From: Ignavibacteria bacterium
GTDB taxonomy: Bacteria > Bacteroidota > Ignavibacteria > Tepidaquicellales > Tepidaquicellaceae
NCBI GenBank assembly: GCA_041649015.1
Contig: JBAZNU010000008.1
Location: 98,590 to 162,589 of the forward strand
Reading direction: 5' to 3'
Length of the DNA: 64,000 nucleotides
Numbering within the stretch: the first letter of the stretch is position 1; each line of letters begins with the position of its first letter. The translations under genes and the position numbers were made by a program. Below are positions 17,423-26,696 of the stretch, one piece after another. The notes beneath the pieces are model-generated. The model saw only the letters and a list, made by a program, of their open reading frames with translations. It was not told the DNA's origin and searched no databases.

Positions 17423-19267
17423 TTAAACTCTGTCGAATTTAGAGTTCATTTCGTATATCTCTTTGTTAATATTTAATCTACATATTTTCTCAAGTTTAAA
17501 AGGTAGCACCGCTGTCCAGTTCTCGTCATTCACAACACCCGGAAAGTTAATCCTGATTGACCTTTCTTCGGCTATTCTTAAAAAATTCTCATCAAGGCAT
17601 AAGTACTCCTGCAGTAAATGAATACAGAATATTGAATCTGTTCCGCAAACGAAATTAAGAATTTTCCTTATGAAATCTGTTGTTACCTTTCCGTTTTCTC
17701 TGAAAAAATTCATTTCCTTTTCACTGCTGAAAACTCTTTTAACAAATTTTTCCTTTTCTCCGTAGCTCTCATCATAAAGTATCACTAAATCCCAGTTATT
17801 TTCTGTTTTCAAACCTAAAATATCTAAAAACTTTTCTCTTGTTTTAATTTCTTGTTTCCAGTATAACCTGTTATAATTAGAATTCTCAAGGTCGAACAAT
17901 TTGACTTTAACCTCATTAATTTGCTCAGTGTCAAAACCCTTATTCTTTAGAAGTCTTTCAAATAGTAATCCGTCTATAGTTCCGGCTTCATTGTGCCACC
18001 ATTCTATTAATGAAGAAGAATCATGTGTCGAGACAGTAGCCGCTGTCAGCCAGCGGAATTTCTCTCTCGGGATGAAATCATTCGCATCTTTTATCCATCT
18101 TTGTACATCCATTCCGGGTATTCCGTATTCCCAAAGAACACGCGCTGAACATTCAGGTACCGTTCCGAGGTCTTCTGCACATGGAAGTAATCTTGATTTA
18201 TAAACTATTGAATCAAGTATCTTCTTTCCTGACTCTTCCCATACGTTTGCATCCTCCGGAGAAAATTTACCGTTCAATCCCCCCGTTTCTTCAGGTTGCA
18301 TTCTGTCTATCGTCCATACCCTGAAAAATCCTACAAAATGATCAATCCTGTACATGTCATAAAAGTTTTCTGCATACATTAGCCTGTCTGTGAAATATTT
18401 ATGTCCGTCACTTTCTAATGTTGCCCTGTTATACGGCGGCATACCCCATCGTTGTCCGTTGGCAAAATACATATCGGGCGGGGCTCCCGATTGTAAACTA
18501 AGCTCAAAGTAATTCCTTCTCGACCACACATCACAGCTGTCGCGGCTTACCAGAAATGGTATATCTCCCATTATCAATACGCCTTTTTCAGCAGCGTATT
18601 TCTTAGCACTCTTAAACTGCTCATATAGTTGCCATTGTACCCAGTAATGAAAATGTATCTTCTCAAAGTTTTCTTTCTCAAATTCTTTTATCCGGTCTGC
18701 ATCCCTTAACCTGTAATGCTCATCCCAGCTTTCCCATGTTTCGTTTCCGTTTATATGTTTAAGTACTTTATATACCGCATAATCTTCAATCCAGTACTTG
18801 TTTCCTTCTACGTATTTATCAAACCTCCTTATTCCCTTTGTGTATGAACGTTTGTATATCCTCCATAAAAGCTCTATCTTGTTCTGCTTGATTGCGTAGT
18901 TGACCTTGTTGTTTGTATTGCTGAATTTTTGCCTTAATTCTCTTATATCCCTTTTGAAAGGTACTAAGTTAACTTCCTTTAGTGATTGTAATGATATGTA
19001 CATCGGATCTAACGCAAAAGAGGAAACACAGTTATAAGGTGCATAGTCATACCCGGTATCATTCAGCGGTAATAACTGAAGTATTGTATTCCCTGTCTGT
19101 ACGCACCATTGCACTATCAGTTTTATATCGGGTATCTCGCCTATGCCAATGCTTTTCTTTGATTTTACTGAAAATAACGGAACTGCAACACCTGCTCGCC
19201 TATTAAAACCAATTTTTTCCCATTTATCAGCAGTCTTGCTTTCTTTCAAAAAACTATAATCTATCAT
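17423..19267 (-). CDS. malQ: 4-alpha-glucanotransferase (amylomaltase, GH77)
   Basis: Transfers alpha-1,4-glucan segments between maltodextrins. The GH77 signatures are clear: NDTGYDYAPYNCVSSFALDP, MGDIPFLVSRDSCDVW, YRIDHFVGFFRVW with the nucleophile Asp, CAEDLGTVP with the acid/base Glu, and STHDSSSLIEWW with the stabilising Asp. I prefer the ATG at 19267. The frame also opens at a TTG at 19282, which would add five residues. Either way the start overlaps the end of the upstream GH57 gene (stop at 19254), pointing to translational coupling within a glycogen/maltodextrin operon. Confidence 0.92.
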   Translation of the reverse strand: MIDYSFLKESKTADKWEKIGFNRRAGVAVPLFSVKSKKSIGIGEIPDIKLIVQWCVQTGNTILQLLPLNDTGYDYAPYNCVSSFALDPMYISLQSLKEVNLVPFKRDIRELRQKFSNTNNKVNYAIKQNKIELLWRIYKRSYTKGIRRFDKYVEGNKYWIEDYAVYKVLKHINGNETWESWDEHYRLRDADRIKEFEKENFEKIHFHYWVQWQLYEQFKSAKKYAAEKGVLIMGDIPFLVSRDSCDVWSRRNYFELSLQSGAPPDMYFANGQRWGMPPYNRATLESDGHKYFTDRLMYAENFYDMYRIDHFVGFFRVWTIDRMQPEETGGLNGKFSPEDANVWEESGKKILDSIVYKSRLLPCAEDLGTVPECSARVLWEYGIPGMDVQRWIKDANDFIPREKFRWLTAATVSTHDSSSLIEWWHNEAGTIDGLLFERLLKNKGFDTEQINEVKVKLFDLENSNYNRLYWKQEIKTREKFLDILGLKTENNWDLVILYDESYGEKEKFVKRVFSSEKEMNFFRENGKVTTDFIRKILNFVCGTDSIFCIHLLQEYLCLDENFLRIAEERSIRINFPGVVNDENWTAVLPFKLEKICRLNINKEIYEMNSKFDRV

Positions 19268-20765
19268 TTTTCTCTGTTCCAATTTTCAAATATATTTCTT
19301 TTCCGTTCTTGAATTCAGGTATGTTGCTCTTAGCTTTTTCGAGCTCATCGAGAAATTCATCGTGTAAAGAAATTCCGGAAATACTTTCTCCAAGCTCTAT
19401 TGCTCGCTTTGAATATTCCAGAACTTTTTTAGATTCTATACCTGATATATCAGAAAAAAACCATCCGCAGCTCGTAAACATAAGCATTGAATATCTTTGC
19501 ATCTCAAGCAGTTTAATCGCTTTATCTGTATCAGCTTTGCTTAATTTCTTAATCGCATGTTCTGCAAAAAATCCTTTTCTATCCCCTTTTAATATAATGT
19601 TAATGTAATCGTTTCGTGCATTCCAGACATTCTTAAAATATTTCTTTCCTTCTAATTCATACAGTATTCCCAGTTTGCTGTTAAGATGGTTGAATGCATT
19701 TCTTAAATGCCTTCTCCATCTTTGATTCCAGCCGTCATGCCCGCCTGTGTGACATCCGCAGTTCTTCTTCCATCTCGCAACACCGTGTACGCAGCTCCAT
19801 GAAGTACCCTCACCTCTGTTTCCTTCGTTTAATGTTACTTCGTACTCAGGTTCGTGCAGCGATAGATACTCACCATAGTTTACTACTTTGTATCCGTTTG
19901 CTTCGGCATACTCTGTGAGCAAAAACGCTATCGTTCTTTCTGTAAAATGTTTGTGATGTCCGAATGTCTCCCCGTCAACTGCCATCGATATAAGCTGGTC
20001 TTCTTTGAAATTGCTAATCTTTGCTGAATCAATTTTTTCCATTAATCTTTTCGAATCATATACTACATCATCAAACGCAAGACCTTTAGAAAGCGCCCCG
20101 TCATAGAAAAATATATCTATATAACCGAATTGTCTCTTAGAAAAAAATCTGTACGGAATTTTAGTGTTGATTCTGCCCCCGATTACTTCTTCCCAGTTTG
20201 ACGTCCCTATCTTCCTTATCTTTTCTGCCTGTGACGGATCAAGTATTGTAAACCTTATCCCTTCTTCAATAAGTACTTCCATTGTCGCATTGTTGCACGC
20301 CGTCTCCGATAGCCATATTCCTTCGGGTTTTCTGCCGAATCTGTATTCAAAATCCTTAACACCCCATCTGACCTGCGTTGTCTTGTCTCTTTTGTTTGCA
20401 AGAGGCATTATTATATGGTTGTAAACCTGTGCTATAGCATTACCGTGACCGTTGTGTTCTGAAATGCTCTTCTTGTCAGCTTCTATTATTCTGTCGTATG
20501 TGTTTTTGTGCTCTTCTTCAATCCAGTTAAGTAGTGTAGGTCCGAAATTAAAGTTGAGATATTCGTAATTATTTACACTTCTTAAAACTTTTCCCGTGTC
20601 GTCAACTATCACAGCCTCTGAATTTGGTTTATAGCATTCCTGAAATATCCTTTCGTTCCAGTTGTGAAATGGAGCCGCCGATGGCTGCTGCTCAATCAAG
20701 TTCGTCCATGGATTTTCTCTAGGAGGCTGGTAAAAATGTCCGTGTATGCATAAATGTAATTTCAT
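19254..20765 (-). CDS. Glycoside hydrolase family 57 protein
   Basis: About 503 residues. The GH57 fold opens with LHLCIHGHFYQPPRENPW. Other landmarks are GIWLSETACN (catalytic Glu) and AVDGETFGHHKHFTER (likely catalytic Asp), followed by CSCVHG/ARWKKNCGC-type C-terminal signatures seen in the GH57 members annotated as alpha-amylase or DUF3536. Activity may be alpha-glucan hydrolase, glucanotransferase or branching enzyme; adjacency to glgB and malQ supports alpha-glucan processing. An ATG at 20765 preceded by AGGGAG is the likely start. A GTG at 20768, directly after the glgB stop, is also possible. Confidence 0.85.
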   Translation of the reverse strand: MKLHLCIHGHFYQPPRENPWTNLIEQQPSAAPFHNWNERIFQECYKPNSEAVIVDDTGKVLRSVNNYEYLNFNFGPTLLNWIEEEHKNTYDRIIEADKKSISEHNGHGNAIAQVYNHIIMPLANKRDKTTQVRWGVKDFEYRFGRKPEGIWLSETACNNATMEVLIEEGIRFTILDPSQAEKIRKIGTSNWEEVIGGRINTKIPYRFFSKRQFGYIDIFFYDGALSKGLAFDDVVYDSKRLMEKIDSAKISNFKEDQLISMAVDGETFGHHKHFTERTIAFLLTEYAEANGYKVVNYGEYLSLHEPEYEVTLNEGNRGEGTSWSCVHGVARWKKNCGCHTGGHDGWNQRWRRHLRNAFNHLNSKLGILYELEGKKYFKNVWNARNDYINIILKGDRKGFFAEHAIKKLSKADTDKAIKLLEMQRYSMLMFTSCGWFFSDISGIESKKVLEYSKRAIELGESISGISLHDEFLDELEKAKSNIPEFKNGKEIYLKIGTEKNDRL

Positions 20766-20768
20766 CAC

Positions 20769-22976
20769 TTACTCCCTTTCATACACAAATACATTAGCTC
20801 CAAGTGGCGGCAGGTTTATTCTAACTGAGTTCTCCCAGTTGAATCTTCTCTCCTTCGTTGTGTGTACCCCTCCACCGTTACCGACTCCGCTGCCTCCGTA
20901 TTCAAGTGCATCTGTGTTAAGTATTTCTCTGTAGTAACCTTCAAAAGGTACACCTATTATATAATTCTCTCTTACTACAGGTGTGAAATTAAAAGTGAAC
21001 ATTACTGACTGTTTACCGTCTCTCGATTTTCTTATAAATGCAATTACTGAGTTCTCCCAATCGGAAAAATCGAGCCATTCAAATCCTTCGTTCTTAAAAT
21101 CTATGTCGCTCAAAGCTCTGTAACTTTTATATAAAGAATTCAGGTCCTTTACTAAGAGATTAACCTTTTTATGCATGTCAAAGTCTGCAAGATACCAGTC
21201 AATGTTGCTATCGCAATTCCATTCATTGTACATCGCAATATCATTTCCCATAAAGTTTAATTTCTTTCCCGGATGTCCGAACATAAAACCAAAAAAGAGT
21301 CTTAAGTTCGCAAACTTCTGCCATGCATCTCCGGGCATTTTTTCAAACAGTGTTCTCTTTCCATGTACAACCTCATCGTGTGATATAGGCAGTATAAAAT
21401 TCTCGCTGAATGCATACCACATGGAAAATGTTATCAGATTATGATGATACTTTCTGTGTACAGGGTCATTAGAAAAATATTTAAGTATATCATTCATCCA
21501 TCCCATGTTCCATTTCATGTCAAAGCCTAGCCCGCCGAGATATACAGGCAGCGTTACACCCGGAAAAGCTGTGCTTTCCTCCGCTATCATCACTACTCCT
21601 TTGAAGTATTCGTGTACTTTTACATTTAACTCTTTTATGAATTCTATCGCTTCAAGATTTTCTCTTCCGCCGTAAATATTCGGTTCCCATTCTCCTTCTT
21701 TTCTTGAATAATCAAGATATAGCATCGAGGCTACCGCATCTACGCGCAGTCCGTCTATGTGATACTTGTCTAACCAGTATATTGCATTCGATATCAGAAA
21801 ATTTCTTACTTCATTCCTTCCGTAATCAAACACAAAAGTTCCCCAGTCCATGTGGTAACCCTTCTTCCAGCTTTTGTATGCATATAGCTGTGAACCGTCA
21901 AAACTCGCAAGTCCGTGTTCATCGCTCGGGAAATGGGCTGGTACCCAGTCAAGAATTACCCCTATTCCTGAATTATGACAGTAATCAACAAACCACATGA
22001 AATCTTTTGCCGTACCGAATCTGCTCGTTGGTGCAAAATAATTTATTACCTGATATCCCCACGACTGATCAAGTGGATGCTCCATAATAGGCATTAGCTC
22101 TACGTGTGTGTAACCCATTTCCTTTACATAATTCACAACCTCTATCGCAAGGTCTTTATAATTTAAAAACCCTCCTTCCTCATTTCTTTTAAAACTTCCG
22201 GGATGCAATTCGTATATTGATATCGCTTCTTTTTGAAAATCAAAACCCTCTCTCTTTTTCATCCATTCTTCGTCGTTCCATTCAAACCCTTCAATATTGC
22301 AGACTATTGAACCCGTCTTCGGTCTTACTTCCATCTGAAATGCATATGGGTCGCTTTTAAAAAACACGTCACCCTCCCAAGGCTTTAATCCGTACTTATA
22401 TACTTCCCCTTCGTCAATGCCGGGTATGAAAAGAGCCCAGACTCCCGAGCCGTTTACGTTGTGCATTGGAAAATTTCCGATACCCCATTGATTAAAATTT
22501 CCTGTTACGCAAACCGCCTGTACGCTCGGTGCCCATACAACAAACTCAACACCCTTTACTCCTCTTTTTTCTTTCACCCTTGCTCCGAAATTATCATAAC
22601 TCTTATGAAGACTACCCGTACCCAGCAGGTAAAGGTCAAAATCTGTTATATCTGTATGAAAGCTGTATGGGTCTTCCATTTCGATTGGATACCCTTCCGA
22701 ATATTTCACGCTGAATTTATTACTAAATTCTTCTGCTACATTCCTGAAACTTGCCTGAAATAAATCCGACCCTTCTACACGCTTCATGACTTGCTCTTTC
22801 CTCGTTTGTATTGCTGGTATTATTCTTACTTCTTCTGCATTTGGAAAATAACAGTTAACAAAGAACTCTTTCTTCTCGCTGTTGTAATGCGGTCCGAGTA
22901 TATCAAATGGATTGATATTCTCAAAATTTACTATTTTTTGATAATTGTCTTTCGTAAACTTTCTGAAACTAATCAC
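20769..22976 (-). CDS. glgB: 1,4-alpha-glucan branching enzyme (GH13)
   Basis: 735 residues; introduces alpha-1,6 branches into glycogen. N-terminal CBM48 region (FVVWAPSVQAVCVTGNFNQW), then a GH13 barrel with HVELMPIMEHPLDQSWGYQ, the nucleophile Asp in DGLRVDAVASML, the acid/base Glu in VMIAEES and the third acid in PISHDEVVHGK. A C-terminal beta domain follows. Length fits the bacterial GlgB family with an extra N-terminal module. The start codon appears to be GTG. First gene of a five-gene minus-strand run; no glgA or glgC lies in the window, so elongation genes must be elsewhere. Confidence 0.95.
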   Translation of the reverse strand: MISFRKFTKDNYQKIVNFENINPFDILGPHYNSEKKEFFVNCYFPNAEEVRIIPAIQTRKEQVMKRVEGSDLFQASFRNVAEEFSNKFSVKYSEGYPIEMEDPYSFHTDITDFDLYLLGTGSLHKSYDNFGARVKEKRGVKGVEFVVWAPSVQAVCVTGNFNQWGIGNFPMHNVNGSGVWALFIPGIDEGEVYKYGLKPWEGDVFFKSDPYAFQMEVRPKTGSIVCNIEGFEWNDEEWMKKREGFDFQKEAISIYELHPGSFKRNEEGGFLNYKDLAIEVVNYVKEMGYTHVELMPIMEHPLDQSWGYQVINYFAPTSRFGTAKDFMWFVDYCHNSGIGVILDWVPAHFPSDEHGLASFDGSQLYAYKSWKKGYHMDWGTFVFDYGRNEVRNFLISNAIYWLDKYHIDGLRVDAVASMLYLDYSRKEGEWEPNIYGGRENLEAIEFIKELNVKVHEYFKGVVMIAEESTAFPGVTLPVYLGGLGFDMKWNMGWMNDILKYFSNDPVHRKYHHNLITFSMWYAFSENFILPISHDEVVHGKRTLFEKMPGDAWQKFANLRLFFGFMFGHPGKKLNFMGNDIAMYNEWNCDSNIDWYLADFDMHKKVNLLVKDLNSLYKSYRALSDIDFKNEGFEWLDFSDWENSVIAFIRKSRDGKQSVMFTFNFTPVVRENYIIGVPFEGYYREILNTDALEYGGSGVGNGGGVHTTKERRFNWENSVRINLPPLGANVFVYERE

Positions 22977-23099
22977 ATTTATTCCTGTTAATAATTTAAT
23001 TTATATTATACAAATTCATTTTGCGAACACAAAAATAACTCCTTGATTTATTTGATTATATGCAAAAACAATCTTAATCTTTAAAGATACTGTTCTGTA

Positions 23100-24419
23100 T
23101 TAACCCTTTTTTAATATCATGTATCCTACTATTCCCGAAAACAAAGATCCGGTTATTATTCCTATCTTTGCAAAATCAATCAGTTCCTGATTGTTGAATG
23201 CCAGCGAACCTATAAATAAACTCATCGTAAAGCCAATCCCGGCTAAAAATCCGGTTCCGATAATCTGTCGTAAACTCGAACCCGTAGGTAATACTCCTAA
23301 TCCAAGCTTCACAGCTGCCATCGAAAATAATCCTACACCAAGTACTTTGCCTATAAATAAGCCGGCTATTATTCCTAAAGTTACTCCGTTTATTACACCG
23401 CCGCTTACTCCTCCCAATGATACTCCGGCATTTGCAAGTGCGAAAACAGGCATGATGAAAAATGCAACGTATGGATGTAGTTTATGCTCAAGTCTGTGTG
23501 CTGGGGCTGTTGCTTTTTCGCAATTCTCTTCTATTGTGTATAGTACTTCGTTCACTGACACCGAAATCCTGTTCTCATCCTTAACAAGATCCCTTTCTTT
23601 CATCTCTGCCAGTGCATCGCTTGTTTCATCAAAAAACTTCTTGCCGTTCATTCGAGTCTTTGTCGGTATCGTAAATGCAAGTACCACACCTGCAATCGTT
23701 GCATGCACGCCGCTCTTCAAAAATAAAAACCATAGTACTAATCCGAATAAAATATACACAAGCGGTGACTTAATCTGCAGGTAATTTAATACTATCAAAA
23801 TTATAAGCACTATTCCTGCAGCACCGAGCATCATTAAAGAAATATTTGTTGAATAAAAGACGGCAATAACTATTACTGCACCAAGATCATCAATTATTGC
23901 AACTGCTGTTAGAAATATTTTCAGCGCAAACGGTACTCGGTTACCAAGTATTGAAAGTATTCCTATTGCAAATGCAATGTCAGTTGCCATCGGAATACCC
24001 CATCCTTGTGCAGCTTCGCCTGTACTGTTTATCGAGAAGTAAATAATAGCAGGAAATATCATCCCGCCCAATGCCGCAACAGCAGGCATTACAGCATTCT
24101 TTACACTCGATAGCTCTCCTATGAGAAGTTCTCTTTTTATCTCAAGTCCTACAACGAAGAAAAACACAACCATTAAACCGTCGTTTATCCAGTGTAAAAA
24201 ATCTTTCTCAATCTTAAATTCACCGAAACCGAAACTTACCTTGCTTGACCAGATGCTGAAATATGATGAAGCTAGTGGACTGTTTGCCCATACAATAGCA
24301 ACTATTGCAACTGCGATTAATAATAAACCGCTTGCTTGCTCTAATTGAAAAAACCTTATGGCAGGCTTTAAAATTTTACGAATCCTCGGATTCTCTACTA
24401 CTTCTATTTTCTTTTTCAT
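23100..24419 (-). CDS. nhaA: Na+/H+ antiporter NhaA
   Basis: 439 residues with about 12 transmembrane helices. The essential Asp pair is visible in AIIDDLGAVIVIAVFY, together with FFVVGLEIKRELLIGEL and the GWGIPMATDIAFAIGIL signature. NhaA exchanges cytoplasmic Na+ for external protons. A longer cytoplasmic loop (KKFFDETSDALAEMKERDLV) sits mid-protein, as in many non-enterobacterial NhaA proteins. It stands alone, with 120 bases to glgB and an 800-base divergent region upstream. Confidence 0.95.
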   Translation of the reverse strand: MKKKIEVVENPRIRKILKPAIRFFQLEQASGLLLIAVAIVAIVWANSPLASSYFSIWSSKVSFGFGEFKIEKDFLHWINDGLMVVFFFVVGLEIKRELLIGELSSVKNAVMPAVAALGGMIFPAIIYFSINSTGEAAQGWGIPMATDIAFAIGILSILGNRVPFALKIFLTAVAIIDDLGAVIVIAVFYSTNISLMMLGAAGIVLIILIVLNYLQIKSPLVYILFGLVLWFLFLKSGVHATIAGVVLAFTIPTKTRMNGKKFFDETSDALAEMKERDLVKDENRISVSVNEVLYTIEENCEKATAPAHRLEHKLHPYVAFFIMPVFALANAGVSLGGVSGGVINGVTLGIIAGLFIGKVLGVGLFSMAAVKLGLGVLPTGSSLRQIIGTGFLAGIGFTMSLFIGSLAFNNQELIDFAKIGIITGSLFSGIVGYMILKKG

Positions 24420-25220
24420 TCCTTTTCAAATTATTAATTGTCTCGTAATTATTTTTATAAATATTATATAATTATGCAAAGATGATAATTCGATTTGCTG
24501 TCAATTCATTCAAATAAATCGGGTATCATCCGAATCGTTTATTATTGTGCTTTATTCTGTCATCAGTCGAGATGCTCCTCGAACTATGTATTTTGCTGTT
24601 TTATCAATTAAAAGCTTTATATTTATAACCAAATAAATCTGCTTTTTGTTCAAAAATCTGGTGGAATTATCTATTTATTTTTTATATTATGCTGTGTTTT
24701 TACTAAAAAAATCATCTGAAATCAAAGGAAATACAAAAAATATTATTCCGATCTTGATTTGTGGAACTCAATTACTTATATTTGTGTTATTTTAAATGCA
24801 ATATAATTAAAATATCAAAAACACTTCATCTTTTCTGGATAAGTTGAGAATAATAATCCATTCCTAACTCCGGTTCATATCCACTTCAACTCCACTTCCA
24901 ATTCACTATAATTATACATTATTAAGTCCTTACTTAGGGGGCGTTCGGTCATAAACCCGTCTTACTAACTTATAATCATACTGTCAATAAACTTAAATTG
25001 TACTTCCCTTCACTGTTGTTTTATGTTCTACCATTATAGTAATTTATCCTCATTTCTCTTTATTTAATTCAATCCGTAAAAAAATCATCAACCTTCATAA
25101 AATATGTTTTGCATTTTGATATTACCAATTTCTAATTATATTGAATAAAGTAATTAATTAATTTAAGAATGACTTTCCCGAATAGATATGTCATTTTTTA
25201 AAATTTAAATATACAGTTAT
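24420..25220. other. 801-base divergent intergenic region
   Basis: AT-rich gap between nhaA and the Cys-rich/redox operon. I see no gene or RNA. It contains one 11-base tandem array (24869-24912). Nothing else stands out. Confidence 0.5.
24869..24912. repeat. 11-base-period tandem array (TCCACTTCAAC type)
   Basis: Units TCCGGTTCATA, TCCACTTCAAC, TCCACTTCCAA, TTCACTATAAT match their neighbours at 7, 9 and 6 of 11 positions. A further near-unit (CCATTCCTAAC) precedes. The motif resembles the reverse complement of the array near 60.34 kb. Confidence 0.7.
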
Positions 25221-26084
25221 ATGTATAATACTCTTTCCCTGAGTCTTAAGTGTCCTCATTGTAGTAAATCTTTGATGGATTCTGAAGTCCTCATCGATAA
25301 TGAAGCAAGTATTGCCTTACAAATCGAAATTGCCAACACGAAAGGAAAAATAAACCTCAGCTCTATCTACGGTAGTTTTAATTATTCTTCAGCTGTTGAA
25401 AATCCTGTCGATAGAATTGCTGTCTTCTCTTGCCCGCACTGCGGCAAGGATATTAAATCGGCCTCGTCGTGCAAACTATGTAATGCTCCTATGGCTTCTC
25501 TCGTACTTGATATCGGAGGGAAGGTTAGCTTTTGTACTCGCTCGGGATGCCGGAATCATACTGTCGAAATAGAGGACCTCAATAATGCTCTCAGAAAATT
25601 TCACCAGGTTTACGGTTTCGAAAGTTCTCTGCCCGAAAGAAAGCCCGATGAAATTCATACCCATGTACATGTAGATGAGAACTTGGAAATTATTGAAGCA
25701 GGAACTTTCCTTCAGGCATATTGTCCGCATTGCAGGAAGAGTTTGATAGAAGCTGAAATGCTTAAGTTAAAACTCGTAAATGATAAAAATGAATCCGGGG
25801 ATATTTTGCTCAGTCCGTACCTGAATGTATTTTCTGCTAAATCAACCTTGTTCCTTACTGAGGGGAAACCTGTTGGTGATTTACGATGCTTTCATTGCGA
25901 CCATACTTTAATGGTCGAGAATAAACAATGCCATTCCTGTGGGTCTCCTATTTGTGGCGTCTCTATTAGTGCCCGCTCTAAGCTTATTGACTTTTTTATC
26001 TGCACTAAAAAAGGATGCAGATGGCACGGACTTAGCGAAGAGGATATTAACAATATCAAACTTGATGAAAGCCTTGAATGGTAG
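25221..26084 (+). CDS. Internally duplicated Cys-rich (zinc-ribbon-like) protein upstream of the redox operon
   Basis: 287 residues in two homologous halves. Each has four cysteine pairs. In the first half they are C11/C14, C71/C74, C84/C87 and C105/C110; in the second, C168/C171, C223/C226, C237/C240 and C261/C266. Shared landmarks are CPHC-KSL near the start of each half and CT(R/K)xGCRxH near the end. A His-rich stretch (HTHVHVDE, 146-153) links the halves. The pairs could bind zinc or Fe-S clusters. No family recognised. It lies 38 bases upstream of the NuoE-like gene on the same strand, so it is probably co-transcribed and may be a maturation factor or accessory subunit. Confidence 0.65.
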   Translation: MYNTLSLSLKCPHCSKSLMDSEVLIDNEASIALQIEIANTKGKINLSSIYGSFNYSSAVENPVDRIAVFSCPHCGKDIKSASSCKLCNAPMASLVLDIGGKVSFCTRSGCRNHTVEIEDLNNALRKFHQVYGFESSLPERKPDEIHTHVHVDENLEIIEAGTFLQAYCPHCRKSLIEAEMLKLKLVNDKNESGDILLSPYLNVFSAKSTLFLTEGKPVGDLRCFHCDHTLMVENKQCHSCGSPICGVSISARSKLIDFFICTKKGCRWHGLSEEDINNIKLDESLEW

Positions 26085-26122
26085 TACGCTGTTTTAATTT
26101 ATTATATTAATTATATTTTCTT

Positions 26123-26671
26123 ATGAGAGTCTTACGTATAAATAAAAAAGAGGTTAAATCCGTAACTAAAAAGGCGGTCGACCTAACACTTCTCGACACT
26201 TTAATATACAAATACAGAAATAAAAAGGGTAATCTTATCCCTCTGCTTCAGGGCACACAGAATATTTTCGGTTATATTCCTAAAGAAGCTTTTTATTACA
26301 TCTCAAAGAAAACAGGTCTGAGAATCAGCGATATGTATGGTGTTGTTACTTTCTATGCACAGTTCAGATTACAGCCTGCTGGCAAATATATAGTGAGGAT
26401 GTGTCATGGTACTGCATGCCATGTTCAGAATGTTAAAAAGGTTACGGAAGATGTCCATAATTTCCTTAACGTTAAAGACGGCGAAACTACTGAAGACGGT
26501 GTTTTTACACTCGAAACTGTCGCATGTCTCGGCTGCTGCTCTCTCGCTCCTGTTATGATGATTAGCAAAGAAACCTATGGTAAACTTAGCGGAAAGAAAG
26601 CTGTCGAAGTAATTAAGGAAATTAAGCGTAAGGAAACACTCGCTGCAAAACAGCAAATTTCAAATAATTAA
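26123..26671 (+). CDS. NuoE/HydC-like [2Fe-2S] subunit
   Basis: 182 residues. Thioredoxin-like [2Fe-2S] fold with the family ligand pattern C-x4-C and C-x3-C: Cys94 and Cys99 (CHGTAC), Cys135 and Cys139 (CLGCC). Typical surrounding sequence is ALLQ-like LLQGTQNIFGYIP and VVTFYAQF. In complex I and in soluble NAD-linked hydrogenases and formate dehydrogenases this subunit relays electrons next to the FMN subunit. It is followed by the NuoF-like gene after 25 bases. The basic N-terminal 20 residues are an extension. Confidence 0.88.
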   Translation: MRVLRINKKEVKSVTKKAVDLTLLDTLIYKYRNKKGNLIPLLQGTQNIFGYIPKEAFYYISKKTGLRISDMYGVVTFYAQFRLQPAGKYIVRMCHGTACHVQNVKKVTEDVHNFLNVKDGETTEDGVFTLETVACLGCCSLAPVMMISKETYGKLSGKKAVEVIKEIKRKETLAAKQQISNN

Positions 26672-26696
26672 CGATAGAAAAGAAAATTTTTATTAT

